The notes beneath the pieces are model-generated. The model saw only the letters and a list, made by a program, of their open reading frames with translations. It ran no database searches and was not told the DNA's origin. Of a stretch of 64,000 bases of DNA, positions 17,155 to 27,730 are shown one piece after another. This DNA comes from DATATJ01 sp963789075 (GTDB taxonomy: Bacteria > Acidobacteriota > Vicinamibacteria > Vicinamibacterales > CAVVIG01): NCBI GenBank assembly GCA_963789075.1, contig CAWBJQ010000002.1:1044597-1108596 (forward strand), given 5' to 3'. The position numbers and the translations under genes are program-made. Every line of letters begins with the position of its first letter. The stretch's first letter is position 1.

Positions 17155-20100
17155 TCAGCGCTGCCGTTCTCGCGCTCTGAAAGCGTCGCCGGCTCCGGCC
17201 GGCGCGTGCACGTCGCGTCGAGGCGGAGCCTCGTCCACGTGGCCTCGGTTCGCGAGCCACAGGCGCGCGCCTTCGATGTACACGTAGTACACCGGCGTGA
17301 TGTAGAGCGTGAGCATCTGCGAGACGAGCAGACCGCCGACCACCGCCAGGCCGAGCGGACGGCGCGACTCGGCGCCCGCGCCCCAGCCGAGCGCGATCGG
17401 CAGCGTGCCGACGAGCGCGGCCATCGTCGTCATCATGATCGGCCGGAAGCGCACCAAGACACGCCTCGTGAATCGCCTCGAGCGGCGTCTTGCCGTGCTC
17501 GCGCTGCGCTTCGACCGCGAAGTCCACCATCATGATGCCGTTCTTCTTGACGAGGCCGACGAGCATGATGATGCCGACAAACGCATAGAGACTCAGCTCG
17601 GTCTTGAAAATCAGCAGCGTGATCAGCGCGCCGAACCCGGCGGAGGGCAGGCCGGACAGAATCGTCAGCGGGTGCGTGAAGCTCTCGTAGAGAATGCCCA
17701 GCACGATGTAGATCACGACGATCGCCATCAGGAGGATCAGGCCGAGGCCCTGCAGCGAGTCCTGAAATGCCTGCGCGGCGCCCTGGAAGCTCGTCGCGAC
17801 GCTCTGCGGGAGCGTGGCGGCCGCGGTCGCCTGGACGTTCGCGACGGCGTCGCCCAGCGCGTAATTCGGCTTCAGGTTGAACGAGATCGTCACCGACGGC
17901 AGCTGACCGGTGTGGCTGACCGACAGCGGCCCCGTGTCGGTCTGCACTTTGGCGACGGTGTCGAGCGGGATGAGCGGGCCCATCGAGGCGCCAGGCGCCA
18001 CGTTGCTCGATCGGACGTACAGCATGGAGAGCGCGGACGGATCCTTCTGGTACTCCGGCGCCACCTGCAGGATCACCTGGTATTGATTGTTCGGCGCGTA
18101 GATCTGCGAGACCTGGCGCGTGCCGTACGCGTTGTACAGCGCGGTTTCGACCTGGGTCACGTTCAGTCCCAGCGCCGAGATCTTGTCGCGGTCCATCTCG
18201 ACCGTGACCTGCGGGTTCTTCAGCTGCAGGTCGCTGTTGACGTCCTCGAGCCCCGGCAGCGCGCGCATCTTCGCTTCCATGATGGGCGCCCAGTGGTACA
18301 GCTCGCTCGTGTCGGTGTCCTGCAGCGTGAACTGGTACAGGCTGCGCGACTGCTGTCCGCCGATGTTGATCGGCGGCTGGTTCAGCATGTAGACCTTGAT
18401 GCCCGGCACCTGCGCGACCTTCGGCCGCAGCGAGGCGATCGTCTCGTCGACCGATCAGCTTGCGCTGATCGCGTGGCTTCATGTCGACCTGCATGCGGCC
18501 GGTGTTCAGGCCGCCGCCAAATCCGCCGCCGACGTTGTTGCTCAGGCTGTACACGTTCGGATCCGCCGCGATGATGTCGGCGACCTGTTTCTGGTGGCGG
18601 ACCATGTCGTCGAAGCCGATGCCCTGCACCGCCTCGGTGTTCACGGTGAACTTGCCCTGGTCCTCGTTCGGCAGGAAGCCCTTCGGGATCAGCGTGAACA
18701 GATAGACGGTGCCCACGAGCAGGGCGATCGACACCGCCATCGACGTGGCGCGGAAGCGCAGCGCCGCGCGCCAGCGTGACGTCGTAGAGCCTGCAGCCAG
18801 GCGTCGAACATGCGCTCGACCGCGTTGTACAGGAAGCCGTGCTTCTGCGCGTGCGGCGGCTTCAGGAAGCGGCTGCACAGCATCGGCGTCAGGCTGATCG
18901 ACACGAAGCCGGACACCAGAATCGCCACGCCGATCGTCACCGCGAACTCGTGCAGCAGGCGTCCGACGATGCCGCCCATGAACAGGACCGGGATGAACAC
19001 CGCCGCCAGCGAAATCGTCATCGAGATGATCGTGAAGGCGATCTCCTTCGATCCGTCGAAGGCGGCCCGCATCGGCGGTTTGCCCATCTCCATGTGCCGC
19101 ACGATGTTCTCGAGCATCACGATGGCATCGTCGACGACGAAGCCGACCGAGAGCGTGAGCGCCATCAGCGACAGGTTGTCGAGGCTGTAGCCCAGCAGGT
19201 ACATCGCTGCGAACGTGCCGACGATCGAGGCCGGCAGCGCGAGGCTCGGGATGATCGTCGCCGAGATATTCCGCAGGAAGATGAAGATCACGAAGACGAC
19301 GAGCCCGATCGTCAGCAGCAGCGTGAACTTCACGTCGCTGACCGACTCGCGGATCGACAGCGATCGATCGCTGCGGATGTCGAGCGTCACCGACGGCGGC
19401 AGCTGCTGGCGGAACGTCGGCAGCAGCGATTTCACCGCGTCGACGACGGCGACGACGTTGGTGCCCGGCTGCTTCTGGATGGCGAGGTAGATGACGCGCT
19501 TACCCTGAAACCAGCTCGCCGACTTGTCGTTCTCGATCCCGTCGTAGACGTGTGCGACTTCGGCCAGCCGGACCGGATTGCCGTTGCGGTAGGCGATGAT
19601 CTGCGGCGCGTACGCCGGTGCACGCATCAACTGGCCGTTCGCCTGCACGGTGAACGTCTTGTCGGCGCCGTAAATCGTGCCCGTCGGCAGGTTGACGTTC
19701 GCGTTGGTGATCGCGTCGGCCAGCTCGTCGATGCCGATGCCCTTGCTGGCGAGCTGCTGCGGGTTCGCGTCGATGCGCACGGCGTATTTCGCGGAGCCGA
19801 ACACGTTCACCTGGGCGACACCGCTCACCATCGAGATGCGCTGCGCAATGGTCGACTCCGCGTATTCGTCCACCTGCGACATCGGCAGCGTCGGCGAGCC
19901 GATCACGAGGAACATCACCGGCTGGTCGCCGGGATTCACCTTCTGATAGGAGGGCGGCGTCGGCATCTGCGGCGGGAGCTGGCGGCTCGCTTTCGCGATC
20001 ATCGCCTGCACGTCCTGCGCAGCGGCGTCGATGTTGCGGCTCAGATCGAACTGCAGCGTGATGTTCGTGTTGCTCTGCGCGCTGGTGGAGTTGATCGACG

Positions 20101-20332
20101 TGACGCCCGCGATTGTCGCGAACTGCTTCTCGAGCGGCAGCGCCACCGCCGACGCCATCGTCTCCGGGCTGGCGCCGGGGAGGCCGGCGCCCACCTGGAT
20201 GGTGGGGAAGTCGACGTTCGGGAGGTCGCTCACCGGCAGCAGCCGGTACGACATCACGCCGAAGACGAGCACCCCCAGCATGATGAGGGAGGTCGTCACC
20301 GGCCGCTTGATGAACAGTGCGGCAAGGTTCAT
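17155..20332 (-). CDS. RND efflux pump, AcrB/MdtB (HAE1) type
   Basis: This inner-membrane proton-driven exporter works with the adaptor encoded just upstream. It starts MNLAALFIKRPVTTSLIMLG. The porter domain follows (e.g. ASPETMASAVALPLEKQFAT), and TM4 carries the proton-relay pair in SVGFVVDDAIVMLENIV. The second half has ALRFRATSMAVSIALLVGTV, FLPNEDQGKFTVNTEAVQG and GIIMLVGLVKKNGIMMVDFA, and ends with GWGAGAESRRPLGLAVVGGL, a conserved late block. The roughly 1,059-residue span is normal. Indels near 18775, 18450 and 17457 split it. Its start overlaps the adaptor stop by four bases. Confidence 0.9.
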
Positions 20333-21489
20333 GGGGTTGTCACCTTCGTGTCGGCGTTCTTGACGCTGATTCGGCTGCCCGGGACGAGCAGCAGCTGACC
20401 GTCGGTGACGATCGTCTCGCCCGTTTTGAGTCCATCCTTGATCACCGCTTCGCTGTTGGCGACGCGCTCGACCTGCACGGTGCGCATGTCGACCGTCTTA
20501 TCATCCTTGACAACGAACACGTAGGAGCCCTGCTGGCCGGTCTGCACGGCGGCGGCTGGCACCACTATCGCGTTCGCCTGTGTCGTGAGCTGGACGACCA
20601 CGTTCACGAACTGCCCGGGCCAGAGCCGGTGGTCCTGGTTCGGGAACGTGCCCTTGATCTTGATCGTCCCGGTCGTCGGGTCGACCGTGTTGTCGATGAA
20701 GCTGATGACGCCGGTCGACGGCGCTCCCTGATCGTTGGGCGGCACCGCTTGCACGCCGATGCGCTCGCGGGCCATGTAGCGCTTCAACTCGGGTAGCTGT
20801 GCTTCGGGGATGCCGAACGACACGTAGATCGGCGCCACCTGGTTGATGATGACGAGCGCGATCGCGTCGGCGGCGCGGACGAGGTTGCCCGCGTGAACCA
20901 TGAGGGCGCCCGTGCGGCCCGACAGCGGCGCGGTGATCGTCGCGTAGGCGAGCTGAACTTTCGCGCTCTCGAGCGCCGCGCGATCGGCGGCGACCGTCGC
21001 GTCGAGCGCAGCCGCGTTGCTGATCATCTGATCGGACTGCTCGTGCGTAGCGATGCCGCGCTTCAGCAAATCCTGGTACCGAGTGGACTGCGACCTGGCA
21101 TTGGTGGCCTGCGCCTGATCCTTCGCGAGATTGGCCTGCGCCTGGTCGACCGCCGCCTCGAGCGGCCGGCGATCCAGCGTGAAGAGCACCTGACCCTTTT
21201 TCACGTCGTCGCCTTCTTTGAAGTTGACTGACGTGAGCTCGCCTGTGATCTGCGAGTGCACCGCCACCGTTGAATACGGCTCCGTTGTGCCGATGACCGT
21301 GATTTCCACTGGCATCGACTTTTGCACAACGCTCGCCGTCGTCACGGGCACTGCGGCTTGCTGCCCGCCGCTGCGCCCGCCCCCGCCCGCGGCCTGCTGC
21401 GGCTGCGCCTCACCGGCCGAGCAACCGAGTGTCAAGAAGGTCGAGGACGCGACGAGCGACCCGACGAGGAGTGCCGAGAGAATTTTCAT
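20329..21489 (-). CDS. RND periplasmic adaptor (membrane fusion) lipoprotein
   Basis: This 386-residue adaptor links the RND pump to TolC. The signal peptide ends in a lipobox (TFLTLGCSAGE), so it is likely anchored by lipid. A Gly/Gln-rich linker is followed by the lipoyl half VAVHSQITGELTSVNFKEGD, a helical hairpin (about 105-175), the second lipoyl half ATITAPLSGRTGALMVHAGN, a beta-barrel with VDPTTGTIKIKGTFPNQDHR, and the proximal domain. The frame is unbroken. It is the fifth gene of the efflux run and translationally coupled to the pump. Confidence 0.9.
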   Translation of the reverse strand: MKILSALLVGSLVASSTFLTLGCSAGEAQPQQAAGGGGRSGGQQAAVPVTTASVVQKSMPVEITVIGTTEPYSTVAVHSQITGELTSVNFKEGDDVKKGQVLFTLDRRPLEAAVDQAQANLAKDQAQATNARSQSTRYQDLLKRGIATHEQSDQMISNAAALDATVAADRAALESAKVQLAYATITAPLSGRTGALMVHAGNLVRAADAIALVIINQVAPIYVSFGIPEAQLPELKRYMARERIGVQAVPPNDQGAPSTGVISFIDNTVDPTTGTIKIKGTFPNQDHRLWPGQFVNVVVQLTTQANAIVVPAAAVQTGQQGSYVFVVKDDKTVDMRTVQVERVANSEAVIKDGLKTGETIVTDGQLLLVPGSRISVKNADTKVTTP

Positions 21490-21497
21490 GTGTCTGT

Positions 21498-22739
21498 TTA
21501 CTCGAACCGCAGAGCGTCGATCGGATCCAGCGCCGCCGCCTTGCGTGCCGGGTAGAAGCCAAAGAAAACGCCGGTGGCGCCGGCAAAACCGAAGGCGATC
21601 GCCACTGCGCTGGGTGAGACGGCGGTCGGCCAGCTCATCCAGTACGTCACGCCCTGAGAGAGCGCAAAGCCGAGCGCGATCCCGATGGAGCCGCCGAACA
21701 AACTGAGCACGACCGCCTCGACGAGGAACTGCAGCAGGACGTCGCTGCCGCGCGCGCCGATCGCCATGCGCAAGCCGATTTCGCGCGTGCGCTCGGTCAC
21801 CGACACCAGCATGATGTTCATGATGCCGATGCCGCCGACCAGCAGCGACACGCCCGCGATGCTCGCGAGGAGCGCGGTCATCGTCTGCGTCGCCTGCACG
21901 CGCACGCTCGCCATCTCCTCCATCGTGCGCACCATGAAGTCGTCCGGATCGCCAGGCTGAATTTTGTGACGCGTGCGCAGCAGTGCGGCGATGCGGTCAG
22001 CCGTGGCCGAAGTGTCGCTCGCCGAGGTCGCCGAGACGCTCGCCTGCTGAATGAACGTGACCCCGCGCATCTTCTTCATCACGGTCGTGTACGGCACGAA
22101 CACGACGTCGTCCTGATCCTGGCCGACGCCCGACTGGCCCTTGCTCAACATCACACCGACCACCGTGAACGGATAGCTCACCTGACCGGTGGCGCCCGTG
22201 TTCGCAATCCGGATGACCTGGCCAACCGGATCGGCGTCCACGCCGAAGAGCTGATCCCGAACGACAGTGCCCAACACGACGACTTTCGCCGCCGTGGTCA
22301 CGTCCTGCGGCGTGAAAAAGTTCCCCATCGTCGTCGGCCATGAGCGAATGGCAGGGAAGTCGACGTCGGTGCCCTGTACCTGGGTGTTCCAGTTCTGATT
22401 GCCCGCAATGATCTGGCCGCGCGTGTTGCTGCCCGCCGCGGTGTACTGGACGCCGTCGACCTTGGTGATCGCGCTGGCATCGTCCGGCGTCAGCGTGCTC
22501 GCGTTGCCCTGTCCCTGGCGGACGCCACCCTGCGAGAAGTTGCCCGCGCTGACGATGATCATATTCGTGCCGGTCGACTGAATCTGCGATTCGATCGAGC
22601 TCTGGGCGCCGGTGCCGAGCGCGACCATCGTGATCACCGCCGCGACGCCGATGATCATGCCGAGCATCGTCAGCGCCGTCCGCATCTTGTTGCGGCCCAG
22701 CGCCTTCAGCGCAATTCGGAAAATCATCAGAACTGACAT
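21498..22739 (-). CDS. MacB-type ABC permease
   Basis: This 413-residue permease has the MacB layout. TM1 lies near the N terminus (RTALTMLGMIIGVAAVITMV), a large periplasmic domain follows, and three TM helices lie at the C terminus, with GGIGIMNIMLVSVTERTREI and RMAIGARGSDVLLQFLVEAV, ending PARKAAALDPIDALRFE. The periplasmic loop has an acidic, Gly-rich stretch (QSGVGQDQDDVVFVPYTT). The ATPase is a separate gene nine bases upstream, so this is the split form of MacB. It should export peptides, lipopeptides or macrolide-like molecules through TolC with the adjacent MacA-like adaptor. The substrate is unknown. Confidence 0.9.
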   Translation of the reverse strand: MSVLMIFRIALKALGRNKMRTALTMLGMIIGVAAVITMVALGTGAQSSIESQIQSTGTNMIIVSAGNFSQGGVRQGQGNASTLTPDDASAITKVDGVQYTAAGSNTRGQIIAGNQNWNTQVQGTDVDFPAIRSWPTTMGNFFTPQDVTTAAKVVVLGTVVRDQLFGVDADPVGQVIRIANTGATGQVSYPFTVVGVMLSKGQSGVGQDQDDVVFVPYTTVMKKMRGVTFIQQASVSATSASDTSATADRIAALLRTRHKIQPGDPDDFMVRTMEEMASVRVQATQTMTALLASIAGVSLLVGGIGIMNIMLVSVTERTREIGLRMAIGARGSDVLLQFLVEAVVLSLFGGSIGIALGFALSQGVTYWMSWPTAVSPSAVAIAFGFAGATGVFFGFYPARKAAALDPIDALRFE

Positions 22740-22748
22740 GCCCGCTCC

Positions 22749-23498
22749 TTAGACCGCCTCGGCCTGCGGCAGGGCCGCGAGCTCATCCTGCGCCAACCGG
22801 CGACGTTCGACCGGCTTGTCGGCCACCACCTGCCCGTCGCGGAACGTGACGATGCGGGTGCCGTACTCGGCGATGTCTACTTCGTGCGTGATGAGCAGCA
22901 CCGTGATCCCGCGCTCGACGTTCAGACGCTGGAAGATGTCCATTACTTCGATGCTGGTCCGCGTGTCGAGGTTCCCGGTCGGCTCGTCCGCCAGCAGGAT
23001 CGACGGATTGTTGATCAGCGCCCGGGCGATGGCGACCCGCTGCTGCTGTCCGCCGGAGAGCTGGTTCGGATGGTGATCCGTCCGGTTGCCCAACCCGACG
23101 AGCGAGAGCATCTCTGTCGCGCGTTTGTGCCGCTCCGCGGTCTTCGGCGCGCTTCCGCCGTAGAGCAGCGGGAGCTCGACGTTGTCGAGCGCCGAGGTGC
23201 GCGACAGGAGATTGAACCCCTGAAACACGAACCCGATCTTCTTGTTCCGCACGACCGCCAGCTGGTCCTTCGACATGCGCGAGACGTCCTGACCGTCGAG
23301 AAAATACTGGCCTGACGTCGGCTTGTCGAGGCAGCCGGCGATATGCATGAACGTCGACTTACCCGAGCCCGATGGACCGGTTACCGCGAGAAACTCGCCC
23401 CGCTCGACGTCGAGGTTCACCCCGCGCAGCGCTTTCACTTCGATCTCGCCGACGATGTACCGTTTGACGAGATTCTTGACGGAGATGACGGTTGGCAT
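22749..23498 (-). CDS. ABC ATPase partner of MacB-type permease
   Basis: This 249-residue LolD/MacB-class ATPase has Walker A GPSGSGKST, signature LSGGQQQRVAIARAL, Walker B ILLADEPTGNLD and switch His in LLITHEVDIAEYGTR. It reads cleanly from ATG 23498 and ends in a short basic/acidic tail (RRRLAQDELAALPQAEAV) that is somewhat longer than usual. It is sandwiched between the MacA-like adaptor (5-base gap) and the MacB-type permease. Confidence 0.92.
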   Translation of the reverse strand: MPTVISVKNLVKRYIVGEIEVKALRGVNLDVERGEFLAVTGPSGSGKSTFMHIAGCLDKPTSGQYFLDGQDVSRMSKDQLAVVRNKKIGFVFQGFNLLSRTSALDNVELPLLYGGSAPKTAERHKRATEMLSLVGLGNRTDHHPNQLSGGQQQRVAIARALINNPSILLADEPTGNLDTRTSIEVMDIFQRLNVERGITVLLITHEVDIAEYGTRIVTFRDGQVVADKPVERRRLAQDELAALPQAEAV

Positions 23499-23503
23499 CC
23501 TGC

Positions 23504-25177
23504 CTACCGGCCCCGGCCCGGCCCGCCGCCGCGCTGCGGCAGCAGCGGATTGCCCGAGTTGTTGTTCGGCAGCCCCGTGGCGCGCGTGGCGCCCATGCCT
23601 GTAATCGTCGTTACCACCTCGGCGCCCTGCTGGACGTCGCCGCTCAGGAGCTCAGTATTGGTGCCGTCGGTGATGCCAAGCCGCAGATTGAGCGGCTTCA
23701 GTTGTTTGTCCACGTACACCCAGACGCGTCCGCGCGACTCGACCGGCTGCAACGGCGCAAACAGCGCGTCGATGGATTGCGCAGACTGCGCGCCGCCGTA
23801 CTTCGGTACGAAGGCGTCCGACAACACGCTCTTAGCTGGGGCCTTGCCGCCCACTGGGGCCGAGGCCTTGGCTCCGGGAGCCGGCGTGGTTTCGAACGCG
23901 CTCGTGTCCTGACCGCGTTCCTTCAGCCGGGCGACGAACTGCTTCTGATCGTCGGGCGACATGGCTTTGAAGCGCGCCAGCTGACGCTGCGTGCGGTCGC
24001 CCTGATCGCCGGTCTGGTCGCCGGCTTGCCCGCCACGGCCCGAGCCGGGTCCGCCCGGCGGCGTCGCTGACGGCTGGTTGGCTGGCGCCGCTTCCGCCGT
24101 CGGCAGGACGCTCGTCGGCGTCGAAGCAGTCCCCGCACCGCTGCGTCCGCCGCCCTGACCGCCGCGTCCGCGTCCGCCCGGCATCGCCTCCGGCGGCACC
24201 GGCTCGTTGAGCGAGGCGAACATGTCCGGCGTGGGACGGAAGCGCAGCGCCGTATTCGGCACCCGCAGCGCGTCGGCGCGCCGGTTGACCTGCACCTTGA
24301 GATTCGCGGTCATGCCGGGCTTGAGACGCAGATCATCATTCGGCACGTTGATCATCGTGGCGTACGTCGTCACGTTGTTCACCACGATCGGATTCAGGCG
24401 GATCTGCGAAACCGTGCCCTTGAAATCGACGCCCGGATACGCGTCGACCCGAAACGTCACGTCCTGATTCGGCCGGACGCGGCCGACGTCCGATTCATCG
24501 ATGTTCGCGCTCACCTGCATCTTCGTCAGGTCGGCGGCGATGATGAAAATCACCGGCGCCGTCATGCTGGCGGCCACCGTCTGGCCGACGTCCACGCTGC
24601 GCTGCGTCACGATGCCGTCGATGGGCGACGTGATGATCGTGTGGTCCAGATTGGTCTGGCTCGAGTCGAGCTGCGCCTGCGCTTGCTTGATCTGCGCCTG
24701 GTCCACTTCGACCTGCGCGGCCATCTGATCGGCGGCGGCCTTCGCCGCGTCGAGCGCGTCCTGCGTGACGATGCCGCGCTTCTGCAGATCCGTATTCCGC
24801 TGCAGCGTCACCTTCGCGTACGCGAGGCTCGCCTGATCCTTGATGATCTGCGCCTTCGCGTTCGCCAGGTTCGCCGCCGACTGCGAGACCTGCGCCTGGA
24901 ACAGCGTGGGATCGAGCTTGGCGATCACCTGGTTCTTCTTGACGATCGAATTGAAGTCGGCGCCGAGCCAGGAGATGTTGCCGGAGACCTGGCTGCCGAC
25001 CGTCACGCTCACGACGGCCTGGAGCGTTCCGGTCGACGCCACAGCGTCGATGATCTCACCGCGCGTGACCGGCGTCGTGTTGACCGTGAGCTCCACGCCG
25101 CTGTGGCGGACGTAGTAGGTCCAGCCTCCGGCCCCGATCGCCGCGACGATGACAAGGACGATGATTGCGCGTTTCAT
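23504..25177 (-). CDS. MacA-like membrane fusion adaptor with a long low-complexity insertion
   Basis: This 557-residue adaptor has an N-terminal TM/signal anchor (IIVLVIVAAIGAGGWTYYV) and a lipoyl half VSVTVGSQVSGNISWLGADF. The hairpin is at about 80-165, the second lipoyl half contains TIITSPIDGIVTQRSVDVGQ, and a beta-barrel extends to about residue 300. Between the barrel and the final domain an insertion of about 140 residues (roughly 320-460) begins with Gly/Arg repeats. It has a Pro/Ala/Thr linker and contains a helix, ARFKAMSPDDQKQFVARLKE. The last domain, QPVESRGRVWVYVDKQLKPL, is family-typical. Usual MacA length is about 370-400 residues, so the extra mass is the insertion. Confidence 0.88.
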   Translation of the reverse strand: MKRAIIVLVIVAAIGAGGWTYYVRHSGVELTVNTTPVTRGEIIDAVASTGTLQAVVSVTVGSQVSGNISWLGADFNSIVKKNQVIAKLDPTLFQAQVSQSAANLANAKAQIIKDQASLAYAKVTLQRNTDLQKRGIVTQDALDAAKAAADQMAAQVEVDQAQIKQAQAQLDSSQTNLDHTIITSPIDGIVTQRSVDVGQTVAASMTAPVIFIIAADLTKMQVSANIDESDVGRVRPNQDVTFRVDAYPGVDFKGTVSQIRLNPIVVNNVTTYATMINVPNDDLRLKPGMTANLKVQVNRRADALRVPNTALRFRPTPDMFASLNEPVPPEAMPGGRGRGGQGGGRSGAGTASTPTSVLPTAEAAPANQPSATPPGGPGSGRGGQAGDQTGDQGDRTQRQLARFKAMSPDDQKQFVARLKERGQDTSAFETTPAPGAKASAPVGGKAPAKSVLSDAFVPKYGGAQSAQSIDALFAPLQPVESRGRVWVYVDKQLKPLNLRLGITDGTNTELLSGDVQQGAEVVTTITGMGATRATGLPNNNSGNPLLPQRGGGPGRGR

Positions 25178-25214
25178 GACTCTCCGTCTTAGCTGAGTCG
25201 CTGGACCTCAGGCG

Positions 25215-27133
25215 TTACTTGATGACGCGCGGCTGCGCGCCGCCGGTGGAGGCACCGGAGCTCGTCGGCGCCGGGCGTCGTCGTGCTCGTCGTCGTGCTG
25301 CCGGTCGTTGTCCCCGTTGTGGTCGACGATGGCGCAGGTGTCGCGGTCGTGATGTTGCTGTTGACGACGCTCGACGTCGTGGTGACGCCGCCCGTCGTCG
25401 GCGCCGCCGTCGTGCTCGTCGAAATCACCGTGACGTTCAGGCTCGACAGCGTGGTTTGCTGCAGCCGCTCGAGCTCGACCAGCGATTTCCGGTAGGCGAG
25501 GATCGCCTGCAGCTCGTTGTTCTGTGCGGTGGCCAGGTCGCGCTGCGTGAGGATGACGTTGTAGTTCGTCGACATCCCGACCTCGAACTTGCTCTGCTCG
25601 GCCGCCATCGTCTGCTGCGCGAGATCGCGCGCAACCTGCGCGGCCTGCACGCGCTCGATGTTGCTCTGGACGGTGACCGCGGCGTTGGTGACGTCGGTGG
25701 CGACCTGGAGCTCGATCTGCTTCAGCTGCGCTTCGACCTGCGAGAGCTGCACGCGCGCCCGCGCAGCCGACGCTTCCTGGGCGCTCAGGCCCAGCGGGTA
25801 CGAGATGTTCACCTGCGCTGTCCAGCGGGGGAAGTTGTTGCCGAACAGCGTCGACAATGCATCGCCGTATCCGCCCGGAATGGTGCCGGTGATGACGCTG
25901 TTGTTGACGGTCGTGCCGTTCTTGAGCAGCTGAGTTCCGCCGACGCCGACCAGGCCGTACGTGCCGACGAAGTCGGCCTGCGGCAAAAGTTGATTCCTCA
26001 AGTATTTGACCGTTATCGCGTTGGCCTGGACCTCTTTTCGCGCGACGTCCAAATCGGTGCGCTCGGCGAGACCGCGACGAACGGCGGCGTCGATGTCGAC
26101 CGTCTCCGGATGGAAGTCTGGCCGGTCGACTGGATCGAGTGAAGAATTCCAGAAAGGATCAGTGGTACCAGCGACGATCAACCGCTTGAGCGCCAGCTCC
26201 GCGGTCCGCCGCGTGGCCTGGGCCGCGACGAGATTCTGCCGCTGCGTCGCCGCCTGCGACTGTGCCTGGACGACGTCGATCGGCGCCATGGTGCCGACCT
26301 CGACGCGTGTCTGGTTGTCTTTCACCAACTGGTCGGCCAGATTCGACCGACTGCTGCGCGACATCGACCGACTGGACCGCGAACACGTAATCCCAGTACG
26401 CGTTACGGACATTCGAGAGGGTATTGGTAATCGTCGAGCGCAACTGGACGTCAGAGATGTCGCGATTGACTTTTGTGACCGCCAGCTGCTGCCGGTTTGA
26501 GTCGATGCTGAAATTGCGCAGCAGCGGCTGCGTGTACGAGCCGGACCAGTTCGTATTGAACACCGGGTTGTACAGCGTGTTCAGACTCGTGGTCGTCTGC
26601 CGGTTGTTGTTGAGGGCGACCGCGTACGAGCCGCCGCCCCACGGGACGCTCTGGGCCACGCCGCCGTTGTAGGTGGTGGCGCCCGCGACGACGCCGCTTC
26701 CGGCGAGGTTGCCTCCCACGAGCGACGTGGTTGCCGGCGTGCTGGTTGACTGCGACGCTAGGGTCGAGGTGAGCGACGGGTGGTAGATCGAGCGAATGCT
26801 GGCGACGGCGAGGTCGTTGATCTCGGGATTCGACCGCTGAACCGCGATATCCAGGTTGTGATCGAGCGCCGCCTTCACGGCATCGTCGAGCGTCAACTGG
26901 ACGACGGGCCGCGTGTCCCCTTTGGCGGGGGCGGTCTGCTGAGTCTGGCCACTGCCGGCCGGCGGGACGCTGATTTGCCCGCTGGCCACACGTTCGGCGG
27001 CCTGCTTGATCAGCTGCTGAATGTGCAGCTCGGAGGTCTGCTGTGGCGACATCTGCGCGGACAGCCCCGCGCTGGTCAGCGCAAACGCTGCCGCGAGCAT
27101 CCACTTCGATCGAGTCCGTGTCATGGCTTTCAT
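25215..27133 (-). CDS. TolC-family outer-membrane efflux protein
   Basis: This outer-membrane channel probably serves both pumps in the operon. The start MKAMTRTRSKWMLAAAFALTS is a signal peptide. The first TolC repeat has LTLDDAVKAALDHNLDIAVQ and NTLSNVRNAYWDYVFAVQSV. An indel near 26350 precedes LADQLVKDNQTRVEVGTMAP and the second repeat (AVRRGLAERTDLDVARKEVQ, later VGMSTNYNVILTQRDLATAQ). The C terminus is a Thr/Ser-rich tail (about 25420-25260). A further indel near 25270 gives the natural end GASTGGAQPRVIK with TAA at 25215. Without it the frame closes at 25189. Confidence 0.88.
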
Positions 27134-27164
27134 CCTCTGAAGATCTCCCGGGAGAAAATTCGAG

Positions 27165-27618
27165 CTACTTCTTGCGCGTGGCGTCGAGGTCGTCGCCCGT
27201 CTTGGGCCGCGGATGGTCTTGCACCCACTTGTTCGTGCGCCGCCTTGAACTTCACGAGTTGATCCGGCGTCAGCACCTGACGCTCGTGCAGCAGCATCAA
27301 CAGACGTGCTTTGTTCAGTGACGCGCGAATCGCCTCGACGCGATCGATCTGGCGGCTGACGTGCGCTTCCTCGGCGTTGATCTCGATCAACCTCGACAGC
27401 TCCGCTTCCTGTTTGTCGAGCTCTTCCTTACCTTGCCGCAGCTTCGGCAGCGCGTTTTGAAAGACAGTGTCGATGCGGGTGCACTGATCGGTGGTGAGCC
27501 CGACCTCTTTCTGAAACTGTTCGGACTTCCACCAAGCGAACGATTGTGCGTTAACCGCACCGGCAAGTGCTACCACCAGCAAGGCAGGGAGCAGCCGGCG
27601 AGTCCAGGCGGGGCTCAT
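27165..27618 (-). CDS. Spy/CpxP-like periplasmic protein (LTxxQ motifs)
   Basis: This is a small periplasmic helical protein of the Spy/CpxP/RcnB-like group, whose members bind unfolded proteins or sense envelope stress. ATG 27618 gives a signal peptide (LLPALLVVALAGAVNAQ). LTTDQCTRIDTVFQNALPKL then begins the first LTxxQ helix, and VLTPDQLVKFKAAHEQ is the second motif. One indel near 27235 restores the basic end WVQDHPRPKTGDDLDATRKK and TAG at 27165. It lies 32 bases upstream of the TolC gene and probably leads the efflux operon, which suggests envelope-stress control. Confidence 0.75.
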
Positions 27619-27730
27619 GCGCAAATCCTCTGAAATAGCTGAAACAACGGTTACTTGGAGGAATACGACGAGAGGGCCAAGTCCATTTAGGCTGGTCCGC
27701 TGGAGACAAAATTTTACGAGAGGATCGGCC

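Noticed and set aside
18839..20398. 519-residue open frame on the plus strand
   Set aside because: It is antisense to the well-defined RND pump, with Arg/His-rich composition and no motifs.
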